Assembly (NCBI RefSeq): GCF_041080625.1
Contig: NZ_CP163518.1
Span: 1,364,001 to 1,428,000, forward strand
DNA length: 64,000 nucleotides
Origin: Streptomyces sp. CG1
Lineage (GTDB): Bacteria > Actinomycetota > Actinomycetes > Streptomycetales > Streptomycetaceae
Reading direction: 5' to 3'
Shown: piece by piece, positions 40,502-49,366 of the stretch
How positions within the stretch are numbered: the stretch's first letter is position 1
Layout of the letters: the number at the start of each line of letters is the position of its first letter
Notes under the pieces: model-generated
Databases searched by the model: none
What the model saw: the letters and a program-made list of their open reading frames with translations, nothing else
Told to the model about the DNA's origin: nothing
Translations under genes and position numbers: made by a program

Positions 40502-40530
40502 CGTTATGCAGGCAATTACTTGCATGTCAA
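40502..40530 (-). promoter_or_regulatory. Promoter with internal operator for the ArsR-SRPBCC gene
   Basis: On the minus strand TTGACA, a 17-bp spacer and ATAACG. The spacer contains ATGCA...TGCAT half-sites, so a bound repressor would block polymerase. Confidence 0.55.
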
Positions 40531-40710
40531 GGATGGCCAGGCCCGCATCCGGGTTTTCCTGCGGATCCAATGATTGAGTGGTGGATTATGCACCGATTCG
40601 AGCGGAACGCTACAAAGATCTGTTACATGACGTATGGATGACCTTGACGGGCGGTTCGTAGCGTCGAAGACACACCGACGAACGAAAACCGATCGAAGGA
40701 CAGTTCACCG

Positions 40711-41487
40711 ATGCGTGCTCTTCGCACCCTGCGCACCACTCTCGTCGCCGCCGGCGCCACCGCCGTCCTGGCCGCCTCGGCCGGCGGTGCGTTCGCGGCC
40801 GGCGCCCCCGAGTCGGCGCCCGCCGCCCACGCCCCGGCCCACTGCAAGGACAAGCGCGTCCTCGTCAAGACGGTGCGACTCGCGGACAAGGTCTCCGTCG
40901 CCAAGGTCTACAAGACCGGCAAGCACCGCTTCGAGGCGGAGATCTGGGCGAAGGGCAAGAAGTACGGGACCCTCGCCACCAAGGGCAAGGGCAAACCCGT
41001 GCACGGCCGGCACAACGGACTACATGTCACGCTGCACCCGAACGGCAAGGTGACGTCCTGGGTCGAGCGGGCCAAGCCGGAGCCCAGGCCCGAGCCGCAG
41101 CCCGTCGCCAAGCGCATCCTCGTCTCCGTGGCGACGCTGGCCGACGACGTCTCGACCGGCAAGGTGTACAAGCTCGGCGCCAACCACTACGAGGCCGACA
41201 TCTACGCCCACGGCATCAAGCTCGACACCCTCGTCGCCAAGGGCCGCGCCGCCCACGGCGAGAACAACGGCCTGCACGTGGCCCTCAAGCCGGACGGCCG
41301 GCTGACCTCCTGGGTCGGCGACGCGCCGCAGCCCGAGCCGAAGCAGGACACCTCCGACGCCAAGCCGACCCCGCAGCCGCAGCCGGACAAGGGCGACGAC
41401 TCGAACCACCGGGCCGCCACGCCGGCGCCCGTGACCCCGGCCACGCCGGACGCCCAGGTCACGATGGCAACCGCGCAGGCGCGGTAA
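40711..41487 (+). CDS. Secreted protein with two tandem repeats
   Basis: A 258-aa protein (ATG 40711, GAAGGA upstream). Signal peptide to about residue 29 (AGGAFAAG). Two repeats of about 70 residues follow. The first begins KDKRVLVKTVRLADKVSVAK and the second AKRILVSVATLADDVSTGKV; each contains VYK.G.H..EA.I.A.G, then AHG..NGLHV.L.P.G..TSWV. A Pro/Gln/Asp-rich tail of about 55 residues has no sortase signal or anchor. Function unknown; the basic first repeat could bind polysaccharide or nucleic acid. The repeats resemble a small beta-rich wall or matrix module. Confidence 0.75.
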   Translation: MRALRTLRTTLVAAGATAVLAASAGGAFAAGAPESAPAAHAPAHCKDKRVLVKTVRLADKVSVAKVYKTGKHRFEAEIWAKGKKYGTLATKGKGKPVHGRHNGLHVTLHPNGKVTSWVERAKPEPRPEPQPVAKRILVSVATLADDVSTGKVYKLGANHYEADIYAHGIKLDTLVAKGRAAHGENNGLHVALKPDGRLTSWVGDAPQPEPKQDTSDAKPTPQPQPDKGDDSNHRAATPAPVTPATPDAQVTMATAQAR

Positions 41488-41498
41488 CCCGGCTCCGT

Positions 41499-42011
41499 TC
41501 AGCCGGTCACGGCGAACGAGATCCACACATCCGGGGGCAGCTCCGGCCGGTCCGGTACCGGCCGGAGCTCGTGCGTCCAGGCGTTGCCTGCCAGCTCCCG
41601 GGCGACGTACGGCCAGAACCGCACGGCGGCCGGATTGTCGTCCTGGAACGCGATCTCCCAGGCCCCGGGATGCCGGCGCAGCACGTCCCGCACGGCTCGC
41701 GTCCCGATCCCGCGCCGCCGGGCGCCGCGCACGACGAAGAAGCTGTTCAGCACCCGCACCGGCCCGTCCAGCGCGCGCACGAACGCGAAACCGGCCGGGC
41801 ACCCGTCGCACAGGAAGAGGTACGGCGCCCAGTCCGGCCGGGTGAAGGCGTACTCGACGCGTTCGTTGCGGAAGGTGCCGTCCGGGCCGGGCAGGGCGCC
41901 CCGGAACTCGGACAGGTCGTGGTGGAACATCAGCCACAGCCGTTCGACGGCGGGCCGGTCCTCGAGGATCGCGGGGCGGACGGTCAGGTCCGTCCAGTGA
42001 GTTTCGGTCAT
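41499..42011 (-). CDS. GNAT-family N-acetyltransferase
   Basis: A 170-aa protein from ATG 42011 (MTETHWTDLTVRPAILEDRP). Acetyl-CoA-binding block VLNSFFVVRGARRRGIGTRA at about 100-119 has the R/Q-x-x-G-x-G/A pattern. GAWEIAFQDDNPAAVRFWPY is the usual last strand and helix. The substrate cannot be predicted. It is a single-domain cytoplasmic enzyme, probably with its own promoter. Confidence 0.83.
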   Translation of the reverse strand: MTETHWTDLTVRPAILEDRPAVERLWLMFHHDLSEFRGALPGPDGTFRNERVEYAFTRPDWAPYLFLCDGCPAGFAFVRALDGPVRVLNSFFVVRGARRRGIGTRAVRDVLRRHPGAWEIAFQDDNPAAVRFWPYVARELAGNAWTHELRPVPDRPELPPDVWISFAVTG

Positions 42012-42076
42012 AAAGCACAGCCTCCCCGGCGGACGAGGTGTCCGGTCCGGGGAGGCTCGTGAAGACTGCCGTAACT

Positions 42077-43510
42077 CTAGCTCATCTCAAGGACCTTGTA
42101 CTCCTCGGTGATCTCCTTCCGGCCGAACGGCCAGACCTTCTCCAGCCGTGCCCACACGACGAAGGCGACGCAGCCGAGGGCCAGCCAGGCCAGGGACCAC
42201 TCGATGGGACGGCGGCCCGGGGAGTTCTTGTCGGCGTAGCCGTAGATCACGCACCAGCCGGCGAACGCGAGGATGCTCGGCAGGGGGTACAGCCACATCC
42301 GGTACGGACGGCGCAGCTCCGGCTGCCGCCTGCGCAGAACGCTCAGGGCGACGATCTGGGCGAGCGCCTGGACGATCACCATGACCGTGGTGAGCAACTG
42401 GATCAGAGTCGCAAGGTCGGTGTGCCGGCCGATCAGGAAGCCGATCGCGGTGATCACACCCATGGTGGCCAGGCCCAGCATCGGGAAGCGATGCCTGGGG
42501 TGCAGCTTCTCGTACGGCCGGAAGAAGACGCGGTCGCGGGCGGCGTCGTAGGGGACGCGGGAGCCGCCGAGCAGTCCTGTGAACACCGAGGCGAACGCGG
42601 TGACGAGGATGAGCACGGTGACCACGTCTGCGGCGCCCTTGCCCCAGGTCTTCTCCAGCACCGCCGAGGCGACCGAGGTCGAGGCGATGTCGTGCGGGTC
42701 GGTCATCCGGTGCCAGTCGACGACGCCCAGGGTGCCGATCTGCAGCAGCAGGTAGATCACCATGATGCCGAGGATGGAGAAGAGGATCGAGCGCGGGAGC
42801 GTACGGCCCGGGTCCTTGATCTCGGCACCCATGTACGCGGTGGTGTTGTAGCCGAGGTAGTCGTAGATGCCGATGGTCAGGCCCGCGGCGAAGCCGAGCC
42901 AGAAGTGGTTGCTCGTCAGGTCGAAGGCGCCCGCCGGGTAGGTGAAGGCCAGATGCGGGCTGAAGTCGCCGGCCGCGGCCACGATCACCAGGAGCACCGA
43001 GGCGATCATCACGGCCCACATCACGGCGGTGATCCGGGCGATGTGCTCGATGCCGCGCCAGAGCAGGAGTACGACCAGGGCGATGACGCCGAGGCCGATC
43101 AGATCGCCCGCCGTCTGGCCGAGTTCCGGGGCCAGATAGCCCAGGTACTGAACGAAGCCGACGACACCGGTCGACATGATCAGCGGGATGAAGAGCATCG
43201 CCGTCCACACGAACAGGAACGGCATCATCCGGCCCGTACGGTACTGGAAGGCCTGGCGCAGATAGACGTAACTGCCGCCGGAGCCGGGCATCGAGGCCCC
43301 CAGTTCGGCCCAGACCAGTCCGTCGCACAGCGCGAGGACGGCGCCCGCGACGAAACCGATGACCGCCTGCGGGCCGCCGAACGCGGCGACCATCAGCGGG
43401 ATCGTGACGAACGGGCCGATGCCGCACATCTGGCTCATGTTGATGGCCGTGGCCTGGAACAGGCCGACACGGCGGACGAAACCACCCGTGGGCGGCGGGC
43501 TACCGGACAT
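42077..43510 (-). CDS. APC-superfamily amino acid/amine permease
   Basis: A 477-aa protein; ATG 43510 (MSGSPPPTGGFVRRVGLFQA) has GGAGT 5 nt upstream, preferred to GTG 43534. About twelve membrane helices; helix 1 has MSQMCGIGPFVTIPLMVAAF with the broken-helix Gly motif of APC carriers. WAELGASMPGSGGSYVYLRQ and YNTTAYMGAEIKDPGRTLPR are also family blocks. The substrate is unknown. Its promoter overlaps a ROK-type operator also found at the glucosaminidase gene, so import of an amino-sugar or a related amine is plausible. Confidence 0.85.
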   Translation of the reverse strand: MSGSPPPTGGFVRRVGLFQATAINMSQMCGIGPFVTIPLMVAAFGGPQAVIGFVAGAVLALCDGLVWAELGASMPGSGGSYVYLRQAFQYRTGRMMPFLFVWTAMLFIPLIMSTGVVGFVQYLGYLAPELGQTAGDLIGLGVIALVVLLLWRGIEHIARITAVMWAVMIASVLLVIVAAAGDFSPHLAFTYPAGAFDLTSNHFWLGFAAGLTIGIYDYLGYNTTAYMGAEIKDPGRTLPRSILFSILGIMVIYLLLQIGTLGVVDWHRMTDPHDIASTSVASAVLEKTWGKGAADVVTVLILVTAFASVFTGLLGGSRVPYDAARDRVFFRPYEKLHPRHRFPMLGLATMGVITAIGFLIGRHTDLATLIQLLTTVMVIVQALAQIVALSVLRRRQPELRRPYRMWLYPLPSILAFAGWCVIYGYADKNSPGRRPIEWSLAWLALGCVAFVVWARLEKVWPFGRKEITEEYKVLEMS

Positions 43511-43583
43511 GGGGACTCCTGACGCGACGGACACGCGGACCGCGTGTCTGCGGGGGCGACATGCCCGGGCCGGGCTGCTGGCC

Positions 43584-43616
43584 GATAAAGTTAAGGAGCC
43601 TTACTAGCGCCGTCAA
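43584..43616 (-). promoter_or_regulatory. Permease promoter with ROK-type box
   Basis: On the minus strand TTGACG, a 17-bp spacer and TAACTT. The spacer and -10 contain GTAAGGCTCCTTAACTTTA, resembling the perfect palindrome at 44903-44922. It lies between the permease gene and the divergent ROK gene. Confidence 0.55.
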
Positions 43617-43647
43617 GTATCCGTAGGGAATGCATGAGAATGGTGCG

Positions 43648-44832
43648 ATGGCCGCCAGTGATGTCGTAGAGCAGCAGGAACAGCCCTGGAGCCGCCGGCG
43701 GCTGCGCAGCACCAACGAGCGACTGCTGCTGGACCGGCTGCGCGCCGTCGGCGCCGCCTCGCGCGCCCAACTGGCCCGGGAGACCGGTCTGTCGAAGCCG
43801 ACGGTCTCCAGCGCGCTGGCCTCCCTGGAGACGGCCGGTCTGGTGCACGAGGTCGGCACCCACGCCCCGGAGCGCGGACGCACCGCCGTGCTGTACGCCC
43901 CCGACCCGGCCGCCGGGTACGCGCTGGGCGTGGACATCGGCCGGGGCTGGCTGCGGGTGGCGGTGGCCGACCTGGACGGCACCGTCGTCGCCCGGACCGA
44001 CGTACGCAACCGCGCCCGCGCCTCGGCCGCGCTCGCCGACCTGGTCGTGGACACCGCCCGGCAGGTGATCGCCACCTCGGACGTCAACCCGGCCGAGGTG
44101 GTGCACGGGGTGGTCGGCACGCCCGGTGTGTACGACGCCAAGCAGCGGCGGGTGCGGTACGCGATGCATCTGCCGGGCTGGGGGCGCGCGGGGCTCGTCG
44201 ACCGGATGCGCGAGGAACTGGGCGTGCCGCTGGAGGTGCACAACGACGCCAATCTCGCCGCGCTCGGCGAGTACACCTACGGCGTCGGCACGGGCAGCCG
44301 GCTGTTCGCGTACATCCTGATCGGCACCGGACTCGGCATGGGCGTCGTCAGCGAGGGGCGACTGTTCACGGGGGCGCACGGGCTGGCCGGCGAGATCGGT
44401 TTCCTGCCCTGGCCGGGCCGGCAGAAGCCGGAGCGACTGGAGGACGCGGTGTCCGGGGTGGCCGTGGTGGAGGCCGCCCGGGAGTTCGGGATGAGCGGGC
44501 AGCTCACGGCGAAGGCGGTCTTCGACGCGGCCCGGCAGGGCCATCCGGCCGCCCTGCGGGCGGTGGAGCTGGAGGGCGAGCGGATCGCGCACACCGTGGC
44601 GGCGGCCGCCGCCGTGCTCGACCCGGACCTGGTGGTGCTCGGCGGTGGCGTCGGCCACAGCGTCGACCTGCTGCTGCGTCCGGTGCGGGAGCAGGTGCGC
44701 GCGCTCACGCCGCTGCGTCCCCGGATCGCGCCGAGCCGGCTCGGCGAGGACGCGGTCCTGCTCGGTGCGGTGGCCACGGCGCTGGACACGGCCCGGGACC
44801 TGGTGTTCGAGCGCAGGGCGGCCGGAACCTGA
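43648..44832 (+). CDS. ROK-family transcriptional regulator
   Basis: ATG 43648 (MAASDVVEQQEQ) is preferred because GAGAA precedes it by 8 nt; ATG 43630 is an alternative. The winged helix (LLLDRLRAVGAASRAQLARE, then TGLSKPTVSSALASLETAGL) is followed by a ROK ATPase-like fold: YALGVDIGRGWLRVAVADL, VPLEVHNDANLAALGEYTYG, FAYILIGTGLGMGVVSEGRL, GAHGLAGEIGFLPWPG. The zinc motif CxCGxxGCxE of ROK kinases is absent, as expected for a regulator. Operator-like sites lie at both adjacent operons. In Streptomyces, ROK proteins such as CsnR control chitosan use. Confidence 0.85.
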   Translation: MAASDVVEQQEQPWSRRRLRSTNERLLLDRLRAVGAASRAQLARETGLSKPTVSSALASLETAGLVHEVGTHAPERGRTAVLYAPDPAAGYALGVDIGRGWLRVAVADLDGTVVARTDVRNRARASAALADLVVDTARQVIATSDVNPAEVVHGVVGTPGVYDAKQRRVRYAMHLPGWGRAGLVDRMREELGVPLEVHNDANLAALGEYTYGVGTGSRLFAYILIGTGLGMGVVSEGRLFTGAHGLAGEIGFLPWPGRQKPERLEDAVSGVAVVEAAREFGMSGQLTAKAVFDAARQGHPAALRAVELEGERIAHTVAAAAAVLDPDLVVLGGGVGHSVDLLLRPVREQVRALTPLRPRIAPSRLGEDAVLLGAVATALDTARDLVFERRAAGT

Positions 44833-44862
44833 CCCGCCCAAGGGCCCGGCCGCCCACGGTCA

Positions 44863-44922
44863 TTGACACGACTCGTACGGCGCCCTAGCGTGAGTCGAGT
44901 TAGTAAAGTTTCCTAACTTTAC
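44863..44922 (+). promoter_or_regulatory. Glucosaminidase promoter and ROK operator
   Basis: TTGACA (44863-44868), 17-bp spacer, TAGCGT (44886-44891). The perfect palindrome GTAAAGTT-TCCT-AACTTTAC at 44903-44922 lies around the transcription start, an ideal place for a repressor. Confidence 0.65.
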
Positions 44923-44939
44923 AAGGCCGGAGCTCTGCC

Positions 44940-47654
44940 ATGCCCCCTCGCCCCGCCCTCGGCCGCCGGTACGCCGTCACCGCACTGGTCATCGGCCTGC
45001 TCGCCGCCCTGACCAGCGGCGCCTGGGCCGGCGCCCGGCATCGGACGTCACCAGCCACTGTCACCCGCGTTCCCTCCGCCGCCGGCACCGCCACGCCGCT
45101 CACCGGTTACGCCATCCAGTCCTCGGCGAAGGTGACCGACTCCACCGCCACCGTCTCCTCCCCCGGCTATCCGGCACAGGGCTGGTATCCGGCGGGCCCC
45201 CGCTCCACGGTGCTGGCCGCGCTGCTCGCCGACGGCGTCTACGCCGACCCGTTCTTCTCGGCCAACCAGCAGAAGATCCCGAAGGCCGACTTCCAGGTCC
45301 CCTGGTGGTACCGCTCCGACTTCACCGTCCAGGACACCACGCGGCGCACCTTCCTCGACTTCGGCGGGGTGATCTCGGCGGCCGACGTCTATGTCGACGG
45401 CCACCAGATGGCGGCGGCCAAGGACGTCACCGGCGCCTACACCCACCACGAGCTGGACATCACCTCACTGGTCAGGTCCGGCACCAACACGGTCGCCTTC
45501 CGTGTCCAGCCCAACGATCCCGACAACGACCTCACCATGGGCTGGATCGACTGGCTCCAGCCGCCGCCCGACCGGAACATGGGCATCGTCCGGGACGTCC
45601 TGGTGCGCAGGGGCGGTCCGGTGGCGCTGCGGGACGCGCACGTGCTCACGAAGCTGGCCGTGCCGTCGCTCGCCTCCGCCGACCTGACGGTGAAGGCCCA
45701 GGCCCGCAACGACACCGGCGCGCCGGTCACGGCCGAGATCACCGGCACCCTCGGCGCGACGCGCTTCACCCGGCAGGTCCCGCTCGCCGCCCACGAGACG
45801 AAGACTGTCGCCTTCTCCCCCGCCGACACCCCGGGCCTGCACCTCACCTCGCCGAAGGTCTGGTGGCCGGCCGGGATGGGCGGACAGCCGCTGTACGGCC
45901 TCGACCTCACCGCATCGGTCGCCGGTACGGTGTCCGACACCGCCCACGAGAGCTTCGGCATCCGCGACGTCCAGGCACCGCTGAACGCGGACGGCGCACG
46001 CCAGTACCGGATCAACGGCCGCAAGCTGCTGATCAAGGGCGGCGGCTGGTCACCGGACGAGTTCCTGCGCTGGGACAGCCGTTATGCCGAGGACCGGCTG
46101 CGGTACGCCGTCGATCTGGGGCTGAACACCATCCGGCTGGAAGGGCATCTGGAGCCGGACGAGTTCTTCGACCTGGCCGACCGCTACGGCGTGCTCACGC
46201 TGCCGGGCTGGGAGTGCTGCGACAAGTGGGAGGGCAACGTCAACGGCTCCGACGAGCCCGGGGACCCGTGGACCGACCCCGACTATCCGGTGGCGAAGGC
46301 CTCCATGGCCGCCGAGGCCGCCCGGCTGCGCGACCACCCGAGCGTGATCTCCTTCCTGATCGGCAGCGACTTCGCTCCCGACGCGAAGACCGAGACGACC
46401 TATCTGGACGCCCTGAAGGACGCCGACTGGCCCGACCCGGTGGTCTCCGCCGCCTCCGGCAAGTCCTCACCCCGGCTCGGCAGTTCGGGCCTGAAGATGA
46501 CCGGGCCGTACGACTGGGTGCCGCCCGGCTACTGGTACGCCAAACGCGAGGGCGGTGCCACCGGCTTCAACTCCGAGACCAGCGCGGGCCCGAGCATCCC
46601 CACCCTCGACACCCTGCGCCGCATGCTGACCCCGGCCGAGCTGGACACCCTCTGGAAGGATCCGGCGGCGAGGCAGTACCACCGCTCGCCGTCCCCGGTC
46701 TTCGGTACGCTCAAGATCTACGACGCCGCCCTCACCGGCCGCTACGGCGCCCCCACGAGCCTCGCCGACTATGTACGCAAGGCCCAGCTGGCCCAGTACG
46801 AGAACGTGCGCGCCCAGTTCGAGGCGTACGAGCGGGGCGCCACGGACACCTCGAAACCCTCGACCGGAGTGATCCACTGGATGTTCAACAGCGGCTGGAC
46901 GTCCCTGCACTGGCAGCTGACGGACCGCTATCTGGACCAGGGCGGAGCCTACTTCGGTGCGAAGAAGGCGAACGAGCCGCTGCACATCCAGTACGGGTAC
47001 GACGATCGCTCGGTGATCGTCCTCAACCACCGGCCCACCGCCGCGACCGGACTCACCGCACGGGCCACGCTGTTCAACCCCGACGGAACGCAGAAGTACG
47101 ACAAGTCCGTCACCGGGCTCACGGTGGGCGGCGACGGGGCACGCGGCACCGCCTTCACGCTGCCGTCCTCGGTGAGCGGACTGTCGTCGACGTATCTGCT
47201 GCGCCTGGTCCTGACGGACGCGGCCGGCACGGAGGTGAGCCGGAACGTCTACTGGCTCTCCACCCGGCCCGACACCCTCGACTGGTCGGGCACCACCTGG
47301 TACTACACGCCGACGACGAGCTACGCCGATCTCACGGGGCTGTCCTCGATGGCCCAGGCGCCGGTGTCGGCGACGGCGGCCACACAGTCGTCGGACGGTA
47401 CGTCGACCACGACGGTCACCCTGCGGAACACCGGGAGCGCGAAGACCCCGGCGCTGCTGACGGACGTCCACCTCGTGGACGCGCAGGGGAAGCCGGTGCT
47501 GCCGGTGCGCTGGTCGGACAACGAGGTGAGCCTGTGGCCGGGTGAGCCGGTGACGCTGACCGCCACCTACCGGACCGCCGATCTGCGCGGCTCGGCGCCG
47601 GGTGTGCGGGTCTCCGGCTGGAACACCCCGGAGCGGACGGTGCCGGCGGCGTGA
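44940..47654 (+). CDS. csxA: Exported GH2 exo-beta-D-glucosaminidase
   Basis: A 904-aa protein (ATG 44940). Signal peptide to about residue 31 (TSGAWAGAR). A GH2 sugar-binding domain (PWWYRSDFTVQ, then FLDFGGVISAADVYVDGHQM), immunoglobulin-like domain and barrel follow. The barrel has HPSVISFLIGSDFAPD, where Ser-Asp replaces the usual GH2 Asn-Glu, and GFNSETSAGPSIPTLDTLRR with the likely nucleophile Glu. This pair is the mark of CsxA-type enzymes, which release glucosamine from chitosan ends. Extra C-terminal beta domains follow. A shared ROK box links it to the permease. Confidence 0.8.
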   Translation: MPPRPALGRRYAVTALVIGLLAALTSGAWAGARHRTSPATVTRVPSAAGTATPLTGYAIQSSAKVTDSTATVSSPGYPAQGWYPAGPRSTVLAALLADGVYADPFFSANQQKIPKADFQVPWWYRSDFTVQDTTRRTFLDFGGVISAADVYVDGHQMAAAKDVTGAYTHHELDITSLVRSGTNTVAFRVQPNDPDNDLTMGWIDWLQPPPDRNMGIVRDVLVRRGGPVALRDAHVLTKLAVPSLASADLTVKAQARNDTGAPVTAEITGTLGATRFTRQVPLAAHETKTVAFSPADTPGLHLTSPKVWWPAGMGGQPLYGLDLTASVAGTVSDTAHESFGIRDVQAPLNADGARQYRINGRKLLIKGGGWSPDEFLRWDSRYAEDRLRYAVDLGLNTIRLEGHLEPDEFFDLADRYGVLTLPGWECCDKWEGNVNGSDEPGDPWTDPDYPVAKASMAAEAARLRDHPSVISFLIGSDFAPDAKTETTYLDALKDADWPDPVVSAASGKSSPRLGSSGLKMTGPYDWVPPGYWYAKREGGATGFNSETSAGPSIPTLDTLRRMLTPAELDTLWKDPAARQYHRSPSPVFGTLKIYDAALTGRYGAPTSLADYVRKAQLAQYENVRAQFEAYERGATDTSKPSTGVIHWMFNSGWTSLHWQLTDRYLDQGGAYFGAKKANEPLHIQYGYDDRSVIVLNHRPTAATGLTARATLFNPDGTQKYDKSVTGLTVGGDGARGTAFTLPSSVSGLSSTYLLRLVLTDAAGTEVSRNVYWLSTRPDTLDWSGTTWYYTPTTSYADLTGLSSMAQAPVSATAATQSSDGTSTTTVTLRNTGSAKTPALLTDVHLVDAQGKPVLPVRWSDNEVSLWPGEPVTLTATYRTADLRGSAPGVRVSGWNTPERTVPAA

Positions 47655-47658
47655 CACG

Positions 47659-47690
47659 GGCGGGGGTGGAGCCGGCGGTCCACCCCCGCC
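47659..47690. terminator. Bidirectional terminator
   Basis: A perfect 12-bp stem, GGCGGGGGTGGA and TCCACCCCCGCC, with an 8-nt loop between the convergent stops at 47654 and 47699. Confidence 0.78.
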
Positions 47691-47698
47691 GGTTCGGC

Positions 47699-49150
47699 TC
47701 AGGCGACGTCGAGCGCGGTGTCGTCCACCACGAACGACGTCTGGTACTTGGAGCCCTCGGTGCCGGTGAACTTCAGCGTGACGGTCTGCCCGGCGTAGGC
47801 GCTGAGGTCGAAGCTGCGCTGGGTGTAGCCGGAGGCCGCGTTGAGGTTCGAGTACGTGGCCAGGGTGCCCAGGACCGTGCCCGAACTGCTCAGGACCTGG
47901 ACCTTGAGGGTGTCGTAGGCCGTGCTGGTGGTGGTCTCGGCCGTGTCGATGTGCAGATAGAAGTTCAGCGTGGCCTTGCAGCCGGACGGGATGGTCACCG
48001 ACTGGGACAGGGTGTCGGTGGTGGCGGTGCCGTTGCCGTCGAGCCATGCGTAGTACGAGCCCGAACGGGGCGACTCACCGCTGGAGTTGGTGATGACACC
48101 GCTGGTGGCGTTCCAGGTGCTGTTGCCGGACTCGAAGCCGTTGTTGCCGAGGAGCTGAGCGGCGGTGCAGGTGCCGGTGCCGCCACCGCCGCCTCCTCCG
48201 CTGCTGGTGCCCGCACCGGCCAGCCAGGCGGTGGCGTTGAGGGCGAGGGCCGCGTTGGTGGCGCCGGAGTCGTTCCAGCCGTCGTACAGGGTGTTGCCCG
48301 GCTGGCCCGTGCCGTCGTCGATCGGGGAGCTGTCGCCCCAGTAGGCGATCCGCCCGCTGCCGTAGGCGCTGGTGAGGAAGAAGGCGCCGGTGTTGCCGGA
48401 GTAACCGCTGCGGTAGAGCAGGCCCTTGACGGAGGAGTTGTCCGAGGGCTTGAGGGTGGCGGTGGTGCCGTTGGCGATGAGGCTCTTGGTGACGGTGCCG
48501 AAGGAGCCGTGCAGGACCGGGTCGGTGCTGTCGTTGATCGCCGCGGGGTAACCGGAGCTGATGTTCAGTGAGTCGATCGAGAAGCCGAACGGGTCACTGG
48601 AGTCGACGCTGTTGTTGGTCATCAGATCGTTGAGGATCTGGACCGAGTCGTAGCCGTCGTTGTTGCGGTCCGAGCCGGTGTGGTCGGAGATCATGAACAG
48701 ACCGCCGCCGTTCTTCACGAAGTTCATGATCGCCGTCTTTTCGGCGCTCGTGAACAGCGTGTTCGGCTCCGGCAGGACCAGCGTGTCGAAGTTCGACAGG
48801 TCGAGCGAGGACGAGCCGCCGTAGCTGAGGCTGGAGCCGGACGGCAGCGTCTTCAGGCTGTAGTCGCCGGTCTTCTGCAGCGCCACGCCCCAGGAGGACA
48901 GGGCGCCGGTCCAGTCGGTCTCGGCGGACGGGGAGGCGTTCTCGCCGAGCGGGTCGGGCTGACTGGTGGAGATGATCCAGTCGGCGTTTCCGGCGGTCTC
49001 TGCATGGGCGTTGTCGAACAGGACGCGGTGCGAGGTCGCCGCGTGTGCGGCGGTGCCGCTGCCGACCTGGACGGCGGCTGCGGCGAGGAGCAGTCCGAAT
49101 CCGGCCAGGGCGGTGGTGAATCTGCGGCGGGGTCTCCGGGATCCAAGCAT
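47699..49150 (-). CDS. Exported ThuA-like protein with jelly-roll domain
   Basis: ATG 49150 ([19 protein letters not shown]) has GGAGGT 7 nt upstream and gives 483 aa. Signal peptide to about residue 37 (GTAAHAAT). Residues 40-300 form an alpha/beta domain like ThuA/glutamine-amidotransferase folds: [59 protein letters not shown]. After a poly-Gly linker, residues 345-483 resemble a carbohydrate-binding or pre-peptidase jelly roll: [40 protein letters not shown] catalytic residue is not obvious, so it may bind or modify a polysaccharide. Confidence 0.7.
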   Translation of the reverse strand: MLGSRRPRRRFTTALAGFGLLLAAAAVQVGSGTAAHAATSHRVLFDNAHAETAGNADWIISTSQPDPLGENASPSAETDWTGALSSWGVALQKTGDYSLKTLPSGSSLSYGGSSSLDLSNFDTLVLPEPNTLFTSAEKTAIMNFVKNGGGLFMISDHTGSDRNNDGYDSVQILNDLMTNNSVDSSDPFGFSIDSLNISSGYPAAINDSTDPVLHGSFGTVTKSLIANGTTATLKPSDNSSVKGLLYRSGYSGNTGAFFLTSAYGSGRIAYWGDSSPIDDGTGQPGNTLYDGWNDSGATNAALALNATAWLAGAGTSSGGGGGGGTGTCTAAQLLGNNGFESGNSTWNATSGVITNSSGESPRSGSYYAWLDGNGTATTDTLSQSVTIPSGCKATLNFYLHIDTAETTTSTAYDTLKVQVLSSSGTVLGTLATYSNLNAASGYTQRSFDLSAYAGQTVTLKFTGTEGSKYQTSFVVDDTALDVA

Positions 49151-49366
49151 CCGACGTACCTCCATGAGGGGTGGGGAGAGGCGGTGCGGCGCCAAGTCTG
49201 CGCGCGTAGAGCCGGGTTGAGGGTTCTACACGCGTCACTTTGTTGAAAGGTACATGGCATGAAGGCCCGGTGAACAGAAAGTCCCGGCAATAACCTGAAC
49301 GGACTGCCTCCGCTCACAGCGGTCAGCCGGGAGGAGGGAGTCCCCGGACCGGCCGCTGGTGCAGAG

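Noticed and set aside
45305..47545. Second long plus-strand frame within the glucosaminidase gene
   Set aside because: Arg/Pro-rich translation in an alternative frame with no start site; the GH2 frame is unambiguous.
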